Part shown: one piece after another, positions 1-5,705 of the stretch
Position numbering within the stretch: the stretch's first letter is position 1
Layout: each line of letters opens with the position of its first letter
Assembly: GCA_022866005.1 (NCBI GenBank)
Contig: JALHTV010000316.1
Coordinates: forward strand, 1-6,153
DNA length: 6,153 bases
From: Phycisphaerae bacterium
GTDB taxonomy: Bacteria > Planctomycetota > Phycisphaerae > SM23-33
Direction of reading: 5' to 3'
Translations under genes and position numbers: made by a program
The notes under the pieces: model-generated
The model's database searches: none
The model's input: only the letters and a program-made list of their open reading frames with translations
Told to the model about the DNA's origin: nothing

Positions 1-180
1 GGACTTGTTCAGGACGCTGGTGACCGCCAGGGCGAAGAAGCCCGCCAGGAGCGCCCCCACCAGCACCCAGGCGACCGGGCGGGACGTCAGAGTGGGCGCC
101 CCGCCGCCGCGGGGGCTGTTCGTCCCGGGCGGGGTGGGCTGCTTAGGCCTTGGGCCCGTTGCGGTCGTCGCGCTCATCAT
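1..180 (-). CDS. N-terminus of a second family-39-like membrane glycosyltransferase (runs off window)
   Basis: This is a partial gene whose start is ATG at 180-178, or the adjacent ATG at 177-175. It is open for all 60 codons to the window edge. The first ~35 residues are Pro/Gly/Thr-rich and probably cytoplasmic. They are followed by a hydrophobic segment (about residues 36-56) ending FFALAVTSVLNKS. That segment closely resembles FFVLAVTSVRDKC in the large glycosyltransferase at 3122-1044, at the matching place before its catalytic Asp-Glu, so the two are probably paralogs. The start lies inside the GT2 gene and overlaps its last 38 nt in another frame. GAGG sits 5 nt before the first ATG, so translational coupling is likely. 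What is seen is the open frame and the similarity; the enzymatic role is inferred from the paralog. Confidence 0.72.
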   Translation of the reverse strand, partial: MMSATTATGPRPKQPTPPGTNSPRGGGAPTLTSRPVAWVLVGALLAGFFALAVTSVLNKS

Positions 181-937
181 AGAGGCCTCGCCAGGCGTTC
201 CACCGCACGCGGAACAGGTCGATGCCCATCTTGACCGCATCGGTCAGGAGCCGCACGCGCGTGTCGGGGTCGATCCGCCAGGAGATCGGCACGTCCTCGA
301 CGCGATAGCCCCTCCGCTCGGCGAGGAACAGCACCTCGGCGTCGAAGGCCAGCCCGTCGAGTCGCTGGCGGCGGAAGATATCCTCCGCGGCTTCGGCGGT
401 AAAGCACTTGAAGCCGCACTGCGTGTCCCGGTGATGCGTCAGGTGCAGGCAGCGAACCAGCAGGTTGAACGCCCTCCCGACCTTCCGACGCAGGGGGCGG
501 TCGACGACCTCCGACTCCGCCGCCTCGCGCGAGCCGATGCCCACGTCGCACCCCTCCCGTTGCGGCGGCAGGAAGCGCAGCACCTGCTCGATCGGCATGG
601 ACAGGTCCACGTCGCACAGGAAGCGGTACTGCCCGCGCGCGGTCAGCATCCCGCGCCGCACGGCCAGCCCCTTGCCGCGCCGCTCCTCGCGCAGGACGTG
701 CAGCGTCGGCAGCCGGTCCGCATAGGCCGAGGCCGCGTCGCGGGTGCGGTCACCGCTGCCGTTGTCCACGACCAGGACCTCCGCGGGGAAACTCTGCGTC
801 GCCAGAAAGGCCCCAATCTTCTCCAGGGCCACCGGCAGACGCCGCTCCTCGTTATAGGCCGGGATGATGATCGACAGGAAGTGAGGCCAGGCGCCTTGCA
901 CCTGGCGGCCGGGGGGTTGTTCGCCGGGTCTGGTCAA
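143..937 (-). CDS. GT2 glycosyltransferase, polyprenyl/dolichyl-phosphate glucose (or mannose) synthase type
   Basis: The product likely transfers a hexose from a nucleotide sugar to a polyprenyl phosphate at the cytoplasmic face of the membrane, giving a lipid-linked donor. In the 264-residue reading the GT-A fold is clear: SIIIPAYNEE (22-31), VVDNGSGD (56-63), ERRGKG (85-90), the metal-binding DVDLS (109-113), GSRE (135-138), DTQCGFK (171-177) and FDAEVLF (198-204). These are the blocks of dolichyl-phosphate beta-glucosyltransferase-like GT2 enzymes. There is no C-terminal membrane segment, so it is presumably peripheral. The start is uncertain: TTG at 937-935 opens the frame but has no Shine-Dalgarno, and GTG at 901-899 is an alternative just before the fold. 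It lies 106 bp downstream of the large glycosyltransferase and overlaps the next one, fitting a donor-synthase/acceptor-transferase operon. The sugar cannot be read from sequence. Confidence 0.9.
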   Translation of the reverse strand: MTRPGEQPPGRQVQGAWPHFLSIIIPAYNEERRLPVALEKIGAFLATQSFPAEVLVVDNGSGDRTRDAASAYADRLPTLHVLREERRGKGLAVRRGMLTARGQYRFLCDVDLSMPIEQVLRFLPPQREGCDVGIGSREAAESEVVDRPLRRKVGRAFNLLVRCLHLTHHRDTQCGFKCFTAEAAEDIFRRQRLDGLAFDAEVLFLAERRGYRVEDVPISWRIDPDTRVRLLTDAVKMGIDLFRVRWNAWRGLYDERDDRNGPKA

Positions 938-1002
938 GAAACACTCACTGGCGCCACGGGGCCTGGGGGTTGGGCTGACTCCTGGGCCCGCAACGGGCCC
1001 AT
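934..1002 (-). other. Possible 22-codon leader ORF coupled to the GT2 start
   Basis: ATG at 1002-1000 opens 22 codons (starting MGPLRAQES) and stops at TGA 936-934. That stop overlaps the TTG start of the GT2 gene in the four bases TTGA. A good ribosome binding site, GGGAAGGG (1019-1012), lies 9 nt before the ATG, whereas the GT2 start has none. Ribosomes ending here could restart on TTG. Alternatively, it is the true N-terminus of the GT2 protein displaced by a frameshift, or chance. No homology was recognised. Confidence 0.25.
983..1001. other. Perfect 8-bp hairpin in the gap between the two glycosyltransferase genes
   Basis: TGGGCCCG at 983-990 and CGGGCCCA at 994-1001 are exact inverted repeats around a 3-nt loop. 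The hairpin lies in the 106-bp gap between the large glycosyltransferase stop and the GT2 start. No T-tract follows on the minus strand, so it is not a standard terminator. In the mRNA its 5' arm includes the TG of the ATG of the small ORF at 1002-934, so it could hinder that start or stabilise the processed transcript. Confidence 0.45.
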
Positions 1003-1043
1003 CTTAAGAGGCCCTTCCCGCGGATGCAACCGCGCCGCCGCCG

Positions 1044-3122
1044 TCAGCGGAGGCCCAGCTTCATCCACAGGGGCACCTGGTCGTCGGTCATCTCGGCCGG
1101 CGGACGGTTGGGGTCCAGAGCTCGCCTTACCTCCTCCTCGCTGAGGCGGTAGATGAGGATCGAGCCGCCCACCTCGTCATCCACCGGGCGGTGGCGCAGG
1201 TAGGCCATGAGCCGGCCGAAGCGCAGGGCATCGTACGCCGTCACATACTGCGTGATCTGCTGCGCCTGCGTGCGGATCTTCTCGCGCTGCACCTCCGGCG
1301 GCAGGGCGATGAACTCGTCGAACCAGGCGCGGGCCAGCCGATACTGCCCCTCGTAAAAGGCTGACCAATTCCCCCTCGGCTCGATCAGCACCATCGGCAG
1401 CATGCTGGCGCTGACGCAGTACACCCCGCCGGTCAGAACGCCCACCACCGGGCGGGAGTCCCACAAGTCGGCGTCCACGAATCCCTGCAAGCGCTGGGCG
1501 CGGATGCGATAGTAGGTCGGGCTACCGGTGCCGAAGTACGACAGGTACACCGGCGTCGGCGAGGATGGGTCGCTGAGACCCTGGCGGTCCAGCCAGCGCT
1601 TCAACCCCGGCAAGTCCTGGCCCCAGTCCAAGGAGCTGTCCACCAACTGCCGATACCCATACCGCGGCCCGCCCACCAACTGATTGAAGTACGCCAAGTA
1701 GTTCGGCCACGTCCACAACCCCTCCCCTACGTACGCCACCAGGCTCAAGCCCAGCACCCACCCCAGCTGGCTCAGCCAACCCCGGCGGAACAGACTTATG
1801 GTGCTGCCAGCCAGAATGAACATCGCCGGGTACGTCACCAGGATGTGCCGGTGCCCGATGTTGATCTTGCTGATGATCGCCGTCGCCCAATAGACCGCCA
1901 GCAGCACCCACAGCGGCGCCGTGCGGTAAAAACCCTCCCACAAGGCAGACTTCATCGGCCTTGCCCCGCCCACCGCCCCCCGGCGCCAGCCCATCACGGC
2001 CGCCACGACGGCCAGGATCAGCACGACGAACAACGACAGCGGCGTCTTGATCAGGAAGCAGTATGGGAAGAACCACCACCAGCCGTAGAAGCTGTACTGC
2101 CCCGCCGCGAACGCCCAGCGGCCGTGGGCGAAGTGCAGCACATACCCCAGGCCGTGCAGGAACCCCTCGGGCAACAGGCGGTGGTCGCAGGCAAAGACGA
2201 TCGGGCCCTGCAAGGGGAAGGGCTCAGACAGAATCCGCTGCCACTCGGCGTCAAATTGCTCCCGGCCCGCCAGGTCTGGGCGAATGGCCGAGTAACGGAA
2301 CCCGTAAAACGCCCAGATCACGAGCACGACCACCGCCGCGTGAACCACCGTCGCCCCCACGAACAGGCCCAGTTGGCCCAGGCGGCTGGCGACCTGGCGG
2401 CGGAACCGGCCACAGGCGACCGCCAGCGCCTCCGGGCAAATCAGGCGAATGGCGATCAGCAGGACGCCCATCGGGACGACGAGCATGGCCGACATCTTGG
2501 AGACGAACAGCAACCCCATCACGGCGGCGCTACCCAGCACGGTCCACGGCGTGAAGCGGTGCAGCATTCGCCACAGGCAGCCCACCGAGGCCAGGAAGCA
2601 CAGCGCCGCCGTCACGTCGCTGGTCGCCAGATGCCCGTTAGCCAGGACCGCGGTGGAGAAGCAATACAGCACGGCCGAGATCAGCCCCCCGCCGCGGCCG
2701 AACAGGCGCGACGACCAGGCGTAGACCAGCACCCCCAGCCCTGCCGCCACCAGCGCGATCATCAGCCGGCCGGCCAGCAGCATCGCGTCGGGGTCGTTGC
2801 CCAGCTCGTAGAAGAACAGTTGCGCCAGCGGCCACTCGTTCAGATGGAAATAGTCGTTGAATGACGGCAGCGCCAGGTGCCCGCCCAGCAGCGGCAGGGC
2901 CATCCAGCGCTGGGGCAGGTTGCCGTTTTCCGGGTCGATGCGGTAGTCGCCCAGCTTCCAGTAGCTCGCCCCCGCCAGCAGGTGCACGACCTCGTCGGAG
3001 CTGGCGCACTTATCGCGCACGCTGGTGACGGCCAGGACGAAGAAGCTCCCCAGCAGCACAGCGACGGCTGGGTAGACGACGCGCCGCCGGTCAAGCTTAT
3101 TCAGGAGTGTTTCAGCCCTCAT
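1044..3122 (-). CDS. Family-39-like (phospholipid-carrier-dependent) membrane glycosyltransferase
   Basis: The product is an integral membrane GT-C type enzyme that likely moves a sugar from a polyprenyl-phosphate donor to an acceptor on the outer face of the membrane. Numbered from ATG 3122 (692 residues), it has a first membrane span at about 15-35. SSDEVVH follows, with the expected catalytic Asp-Glu at 43-44, and then DPENGNLPQRW (~63-73). About nine or ten further hydrophobic spans run to ~470, with TSDVTAALCF near 167-176 and NIGHRHILVTYPA near 421-433. A C-terminal soluble part follows, containing DSSLDWGQDL (495-504) and SYFGTGSPTYY (528-538), blocks typical of bacterial family-39-like proteins. 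An in-frame GTG at 3164 would add 14 residues. I prefer the ATG because the added stretch is polar and unremarkable, although neither start has a strong Shine-Dalgarno. It is first in a likely operon with the GT2 gene. Acceptor unknown. Confidence 0.9.
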   Translation of the reverse strand: MRAETLLNKLDRRRVVYPAVAVLLGSFFVLAVTSVRDKCASSDEVVHLLAGASYWKLGDYRIDPENGNLPQRWMALPLLGGHLALPSFNDYFHLNEWPLAQLFFYELGNDPDAMLLAGRLMIALVAAGLGVLVYAWSSRLFGRGGGLISAVLYCFSTAVLANGHLATSDVTAALCFLASVGCLWRMLHRFTPWTVLGSAAVMGLLFVSKMSAMLVVPMGVLLIAIRLICPEALAVACGRFRRQVASRLGQLGLFVGATVVHAAVVVLVIWAFYGFRYSAIRPDLAGREQFDAEWQRILSEPFPLQGPIVFACDHRLLPEGFLHGLGYVLHFAHGRWAFAAGQYSFYGWWWFFPYCFLIKTPLSLFVVLILAVVAAVMGWRRGAVGGARPMKSALWEGFYRTAPLWVLLAVYWATAIISKINIGHRHILVTYPAMFILAGSTISLFRRGWLSQLGWVLGLSLVAYVGEGLWTWPNYLAYFNQLVGGPRYGYRQLVDSSLDWGQDLPGLKRWLDRQGLSDPSSPTPVYLSYFGTGSPTYYRIRAQRLQGFVDADLWDSRPVVGVLTGGVYCVSASMLPMVLIEPRGNWSAFYEGQYRLARAWFDEFIALPPEVQREKIRTQAQQITQYVTAYDALRFGRLMAYLRHRPVDDEVGGSILIYRLSEEEVRRALDPNRPPAEMTDDQVPLWMKLGLR

Positions 3123-3196
3123 GCGATCTTCTTGACGCCGCTTTCCGGCCCAAGGCGAGCCCACAGCACGCCTGGGCGCTCGCGCGGCGCGGCCAT
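3119..3196 (-). other. Possible 25-codon ORF overlapping the large glycosyltransferase start
   Basis: ATG at 3196-3194 opens 25 codons (beginning MAAPRERPGV, ending VKKIA). Its stop TGA overlaps the ATG at 3122 in the four bases ATGA, a common translational-coupling arrangement. The upstream GGTGGG is only a weak ribosome binding site. No homology was recognised, and in DNA this GC-rich such short frames arise easily by chance. Confidence 0.2.
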
Positions 3197-3257
3197 GCTA
3201 GCACCCACCCGGCGCGCCCCGCAAGGCCGACCGGGCGTCGCGACGGTGCGCGAGGCG

Positions 3258-3620
3258 TTACGTGAACTTATCGTAGAAGATTGCCCCGTCGCTGAAATCC
3301 TTGGAGTGCAAGATGCGCACGGCGGCGTCGATCATCCCGCTGCTGCCGCACAGGTAGGCCTCCGCGTCGCCGGCAGCCTGGACATGGCGGTCGACGACCT
3401 CGGTAATCAGTCCCCTCTCGCCGGGCCAGTCGGCTGGGACGTCCTTGCCCGACAGTGCCGGGACGAAGCGGAAGTTCGGCAACTCCTTCGCCAGGGCCGA
3501 CAGCTCCTCCACCAAGAACAGGTCTCGCGGCGAGACGGCCCCGAAGAAGTACGTGCACGGCCGGTCGATGCAACGTGCCCGGCACGGTTCGCGGACCCTC
3601 GGTGCCTCCGGCGTCGTCAC
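3258..3620 (-). pseudogene. 5'-truncated remnant of an NqrF-like NADH/flavin oxidoreductase
   Basis: The open frame gives 120 residues from GTG at 3620. From residue ~18 it reads like the C-terminal NAD-binding half of NqrF-type reductases: IDRPCTYFFGAVSPRDLF, FRFVPALS (51-58), W64 with GERGLITEVVDRH, the nucleotide-binding-domain motif AYLCGSSGMIDAA, and the terminal IFYDKFT. Complete relatives are roughly three times longer and carry 2Fe-2S and FAD-binding domains in front. None of that is visible upstream. The frame meets a TGA at about 3650, and the ~285 bp before the next promoter encode nothing recognisable. In another minus frame just upstream (about 3600-3618), AGGTEGP resembles the GG(T/A)GMAP motif expected there, hinting at frameshift decay. 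It lies ahead of the glycosyltransferases in the same direction but has no evident functional tie. A short functional protein is less likely. Confidence 0.65.
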
Positions 3621-3904
3621 AGCGACACCGCGCCGGTGGCATCGGCATCAGGCAGGCGGCAAGCGTCTCACCAACGCCCGCCAGCCGCCCCAGCGCCGCC
3701 GAGGGGCTGGCCGTGACCGTTTTGGGAGGTCGCTGTCGCGACTGATATGCTGGCCCGGGGGTGAGCCGCCAGGGGGGCCGGCCAGGAATTACCTGCGCAA
3801 TGCGTGCATTTGCCGGCGGTTACCGGTATCCGCCAGGGTACGTTTCCCCCGTTTGGGGGTGAGAGAGCAGCGTCACGGAATGTTTCCTTTGGCGTGGAAA
3901 AGCC
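3621..3904. other. Gene-free spacer between the reductase remnant and the first PEP-CTERM unit
   Basis: No frame on either strand has a recognisable product or a supported start. The visible structures are a palindromic stretch around 3815-3836 (GGCGG, TTACCGGTAT, CCGCC) and a hairpin CCCCC-GTTT-GGGGG at 3846-3859. Neither is followed by a T-tract on either strand. The left end may include further decayed 5' sequence of the reductase gene. Confidence 0.5.
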
Positions 3905-3933
3905 TTGACGAATCGTACACCCCCTGGTATCCT
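3905..3933 (+). promoter_or_regulatory. Sigma-70-type promoter for the first PEP-CTERM gene
   Basis: TTGACG (3905-3910; five of six to TTGACA) is separated by exactly 17 bp from TATCCT (3928-3933; four of six to TATAAT). It stands out in a GC-rich region and would start transcription near 3940, giving a ~330-nt leader before the gene. The second PEP-CTERM unit has a similarly placed promoter. Confidence 0.6.
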
Positions 3934-3939
3934 ATCTAC

Positions 3940-4268
3940 TTGAGCCGAGGTGGAGTTTGCCTCCTTAGGGTGGGAAGGTAGACTTTGCCTGTAGTAATCG
4001 GAGGGAGCACGTCTCCCGCCGCGTGCAGCACGATGGAGCCCGCTGGAGGCTGGAGCAAGCCTCCGGTGGCGTGTCTGCGGCATACCGTGCGGCGAGAGGT
4101 ACGGCCTCCCAAGTCAGAAAGGAAGGTTTTATCGAGCAGGAACCCATTTTCTGTTGTTGCCCCTTTTCTTGAAGCCTTCACGGGGAGCACATGTCGACGA
4201 GGCCAGGAGGGTCTGGCCAGCGAGACCGTGAGGGCTGAAATGCGGTTCTAGGAAGAAAGGAAGGAAAG
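3940..4268 (+). ncRNA. Structured 5' leader RNA, copy 1 (cis-regulatory candidate)
   Basis: This long untranslated leader aligns over about 3985-4240 with a second leader at about 5448-5705. In order it shows: a hairpin GGGAG/CTCCC (4003-4017); CCCGCT (4039-4044); a 7-bp hairpin GGAGGCT/AGCCTCC with loop GGAGCA (4045-4064); GGTGG (4065-4069); TCTGC (4074-4078); TGCGGC (4088-4093); the 13-mer TCAGAAAGGAAGG (4114-4126); and a terminal stem GCCTTCAC/GTGAGGGC (4174-4181 with 4228-4235) that encloses the hairpin GGCCAG/CTGGCC (4201-4218). The ATG frame at 4033-4251 through it is not kept in the other copy, so RNA rather than protein is conserved. A regulatory role, for example a riboswitch or protein-binding leader acting on translation, is inference. 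No known riboswitch core was recognised. Confidence 0.65.
4255..4264 (+). promoter_or_regulatory. Ribosome binding site of the first PEP-CTERM gene
   Basis: GAAAGGAAGG ends 4 nt before ATG 4269. The same ten bases occur inside the leader's 13-mer at 4117-4126. Both copies are complementary to the leader's CCTTC at 4175-4179, so the site could be masked or released by alternative pairing. Confidence 0.6.
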
Positions 4269-5186
4269 ATGAGACTATTAGCACTATCTCTTGTTGTTCT
4301 GCTGTGCGCTTCGGTGAGCCAGGCCTTTGTGGGCGCCGGCAATCTGTATGACTTCGACTCACTCCCTGGGCCCCTTGGCACGGCCATGGCGAACAGGACC
4401 ACCGCGACGTATCAAAGCGACGGAGTGGTCACGTGGCATAGCTCGCTGACAGGCAATACAGCCCTGCTGACGCTTGGCGGCGACGGACTTGGCGATCAAT
4501 GGGTAGCAGCGGGTAAGACTTCCCAGGAGCGGATTGTCTCCACGCTGACGGCCGGCGCGGGGAACAAGCTGTTCGCGCCGTGCCTAGAGTCAACGGATAC
4601 TTACCTCCGGCTGTCCTACGAGACGTACATGAACAACGCCAACCCGTGGCTGAACGGGATCTGGATCGATGGCCAGGACCCCAACGTGGTGGGCAGCGAC
4701 AACGAGATGCCCAACAGCGAGGTCGAGATCGCCGTGCAGTTCGGTGCGCGCTCCGGGACAAGTACCACTCCCCCGTACAACCGGGGCTTCCGGGTCCGCG
4801 GTGCCAACGGCACCCCGGACACATACAGCGGCACAAAGTGCCTTGATCCCAATATCTGGTCTGCTGACTTGTTGAATCTGAAGCTGGAGCTGTACGTTGA
4901 CTTGGCGGCCGCTGCCGGCGATGGTTTAGCCGACCTGTTCGTGACCAACATGGACAACGGGTACAGCACAAAGGTGATCACCGGTGCCGCGCTGGGGCTC
5001 AACTCCCAACTCGACGCCTACGGGAACCCGGCCAACTGGTCAGGCTGGACCGTCCGCAACCAGGGCACCGGTTCGGACTTGTTCAGGTACACGGTCGACA
5101 ACCTCACGCTTAATGTGCTTCCCGAGCCCGCGACGTTGAGCCTGCTGGTTCTGGGTGGTCTGGCCTGCCTCCGCAGACGCCGGTAG
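4269..5186 (+). CDS. Secreted PEP-CTERM sorting-domain protein
   Basis: The gene encodes a 305-residue exported protein. Residues 1-19 form a signal peptide (MRLLALSLVVLLCASVSQA, likely cleaved after SQA). The body (20-284) is rich in Gly, Asn, Thr and Asp and looks like a beta-sheet extracellular domain. It ends YTVDNLTLNVL, a beta-strand style common just before PEP-CTERM tails and reminiscent of lectin-like jelly rolls, though I cannot assign a family. Residues 285-305 are the sorting tail: PEP (285-287), a hydrophobic span, then four arginines. By the known system, an exosortase cuts this tail after transfer across the membrane and the protein goes to the cell surface or matrix. The start is fixed by the signal peptide and by the purine-rich ribosome binding site. 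No exosortase gene is in the window. Its own promoter, leader and terminator make it a single-gene transcript. Confidence 0.92.
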   Translation: MRLLALSLVVLLCASVSQAFVGAGNLYDFDSLPGPLGTAMANRTTATYQSDGVVTWHSSLTGNTALLTLGGDGLGDQWVAAGKTSQERIVSTLTAGAGNKLFAPCLESTDTYLRLSYETYMNNANPWLNGIWIDGQDPNVVGSDNEMPNSEVEIAVQFGARSGTSTTPPYNRGFRVRGANGTPDTYSGTKCLDPNIWSADLLNLKLELYVDLAAAAGDGLADLFVTNMDNGYSTKVITGAALGLNSQLDAYGNPANWSGWTVRNQGTGSDLFRYTVDNLTLNVLPEPATLSLLVLGGLACLRRRR

Positions 5187-5225
5187 ACCGGCTACACACA
5201 GCAGTTAACAGTTGTTAGTTCCTTA

Positions 5226-5260
5226 AAGGGCCAACCCTTACATGGTTGGCCCTTGTTTTT
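5226..5260 (+). terminator. Rho-independent terminator after the first PEP-CTERM gene
   Basis: An 11-bp perfect stem, AAGGGCCAACC (5226-5236) with GGTTGGCCCTT (5244-5254), closes a 7-nt loop and is followed by G and five T (5256-5260). It lies 40 bp past the stop codon. On the opposite strand only three T follow the stem, so it acts mainly on the plus strand. Confidence 0.93.
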
Positions 5261-5261
5261 G

Positions 5262-5286
5262 CGCCTCACCGGGCCTTCCTGAGGCG
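5262..5286. other. Inverted repeat just after the terminator
   Basis: CGCCTCA (5262-5268) and TGAGGCG (5280-5286) are exact 7-bp inverted repeats around an 11-nt loop. No T-tract follows on either strand. It may be a backup fold or an operator-like palindrome, and nothing else supports a role. The rest of 5287-5341 is GC-rich with no gene. Confidence 0.3.
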
Positions 5287-5341
5287 GGTGCCCTGCCCCC
5301 GGCGCGGGGTAGGTTTGTGCACGTTATGGCCGGGTAGGGGG

Positions 5342-5371
5342 TTGACTTAGGGGGGCAAGGTGGAGTAATAT
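5342..5371 (+). promoter_or_regulatory. Sigma-70-type promoter for the second PEP-CTERM unit
   Basis: TTGACT (5342-5347; five of six) and TAATAT (5366-5371; four of six) are separated by 18 bp. TATACA at 5369-5374 is an alternative -10. The AT-rich patch TAATATACAAAACAA is conspicuous here. As in the first unit, it precedes a conserved leader by a few dozen bases, which supports both calls. Confidence 0.55.
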
Positions 5372-5379
5372 ACAAAACA

Positions 5380-5705
5380 AGGCAAGGAGACGTTAGCCTG
5401 CGCTCATAGCTCAACAAGGGCATCCGGCCCACGGAGGAGCCCACCGAAGCCTCAACCCGCGCTGGGATTCTGTCCCCAGCCATTCAAGAGGAGCCATAGA
5501 CCCGCTCAAGGGGCCTGGAGCAGATCCCCGGTGGTCTATTCTGCAACAACCCTGCGGCCAAGGAGCGTGGTCCCCCTCAGAAAGGAAGGGTCTATCCAAC
5601 CCAGCTTTTGTCTTCCCTGCTGCATCTCATGAGATTCCCGGCCTTCCGGCGGAGCGCCTGGTAAGGGTCAGTCGGTCTGACCCAGTGCCCGTGAAGGCCC
5701 GACAT
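5380..5705 (+). ncRNA. Structured 5' leader RNA, copy 2 (cis-regulatory candidate)
   Basis: This is the counterpart of the leader at 3940-4268. Shared blocks, in the same order, are: hairpin GCTGGG/CCCAGC (5461-5480); CCCGCT (5501-5506); hairpin GGGG/CCCC (5510-5529) whose loop contains CTGGAGCA; GGTGG (5530-5534); TCTGC (5540-5544); TGCGGC (5553-5558); the 13-mer TCAGAAAGGAAGG (5577-5589); and the stem GGCCTTC/GAAGGCC (5640-5646 with 5693-5699) enclosing GGGTCAG/CTGACCC (5665-5683). In this copy the central hairpin is also enclosed by a perfect 7-bp helix ATAGACC/GGTCTAT (5496-5502 with 5533-5539). The start codon lies about 133 nt beyond the terminal stem, against 33 nt in copy 1, so extra sequence sits between leader and gene here. 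Confidence 0.62.

Noticed and set aside
5..1144. Long plus-strand open frame (379 codons) and another at 1845-2864
   Set aside because: They lie opposite the glycosyltransferase genes, which have clear family motifs. Their translations are Arg/Pro/Gln-rich low-complexity, as expected for antisense frames in GC-rich coding DNA.
3846..3859. CCCCC-GTTT-GGGGG hairpin as a terminator
   Set aside because: The stem is short, and no T-tract follows on either strand.
3885..3910. Sigma-54-like promoter (TGGCGTG upstream of TTGACG)
   Set aside because: Some PEP-CTERM systems use sigma-54, but the required GC of the -12 element at the right spacing is missing. The sigma-70 match with 17-bp spacing is better.
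3940..4235. Known riboswitches (SAM-I because of GAGGTGGAG, cyclic di-GMP, cobalamin)
   Set aside because: Only short fragments resemble these. The diagnostic cores, such as the B12 box or the GGACGCAAAGCC-type core, are absent, and the shared architecture of the two leaders does not fit them.
3985..4251. Open frame of 88 codons through the first leader (with ATG at 4033)
   Set aside because: The second leader has an open frame too, and both read SERK at the 13-mer. However, other conserved blocks fall in different frames, net spacing changes are not multiples of three, and the second copy has ATA where the first has ATG. The nucleotides and folds are conserved, not a peptide.
1..5087. Identical 13-mer GGACTTGTTCAGG at 1-13 and 5075-5087
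   Set aside because: One lies antisense in the glycosyltransferase and the other is sense in the PEP-CTERM gene. The flanks do not match, and a match of this length is expected by chance at modest odds in 6 kb of biased composition.
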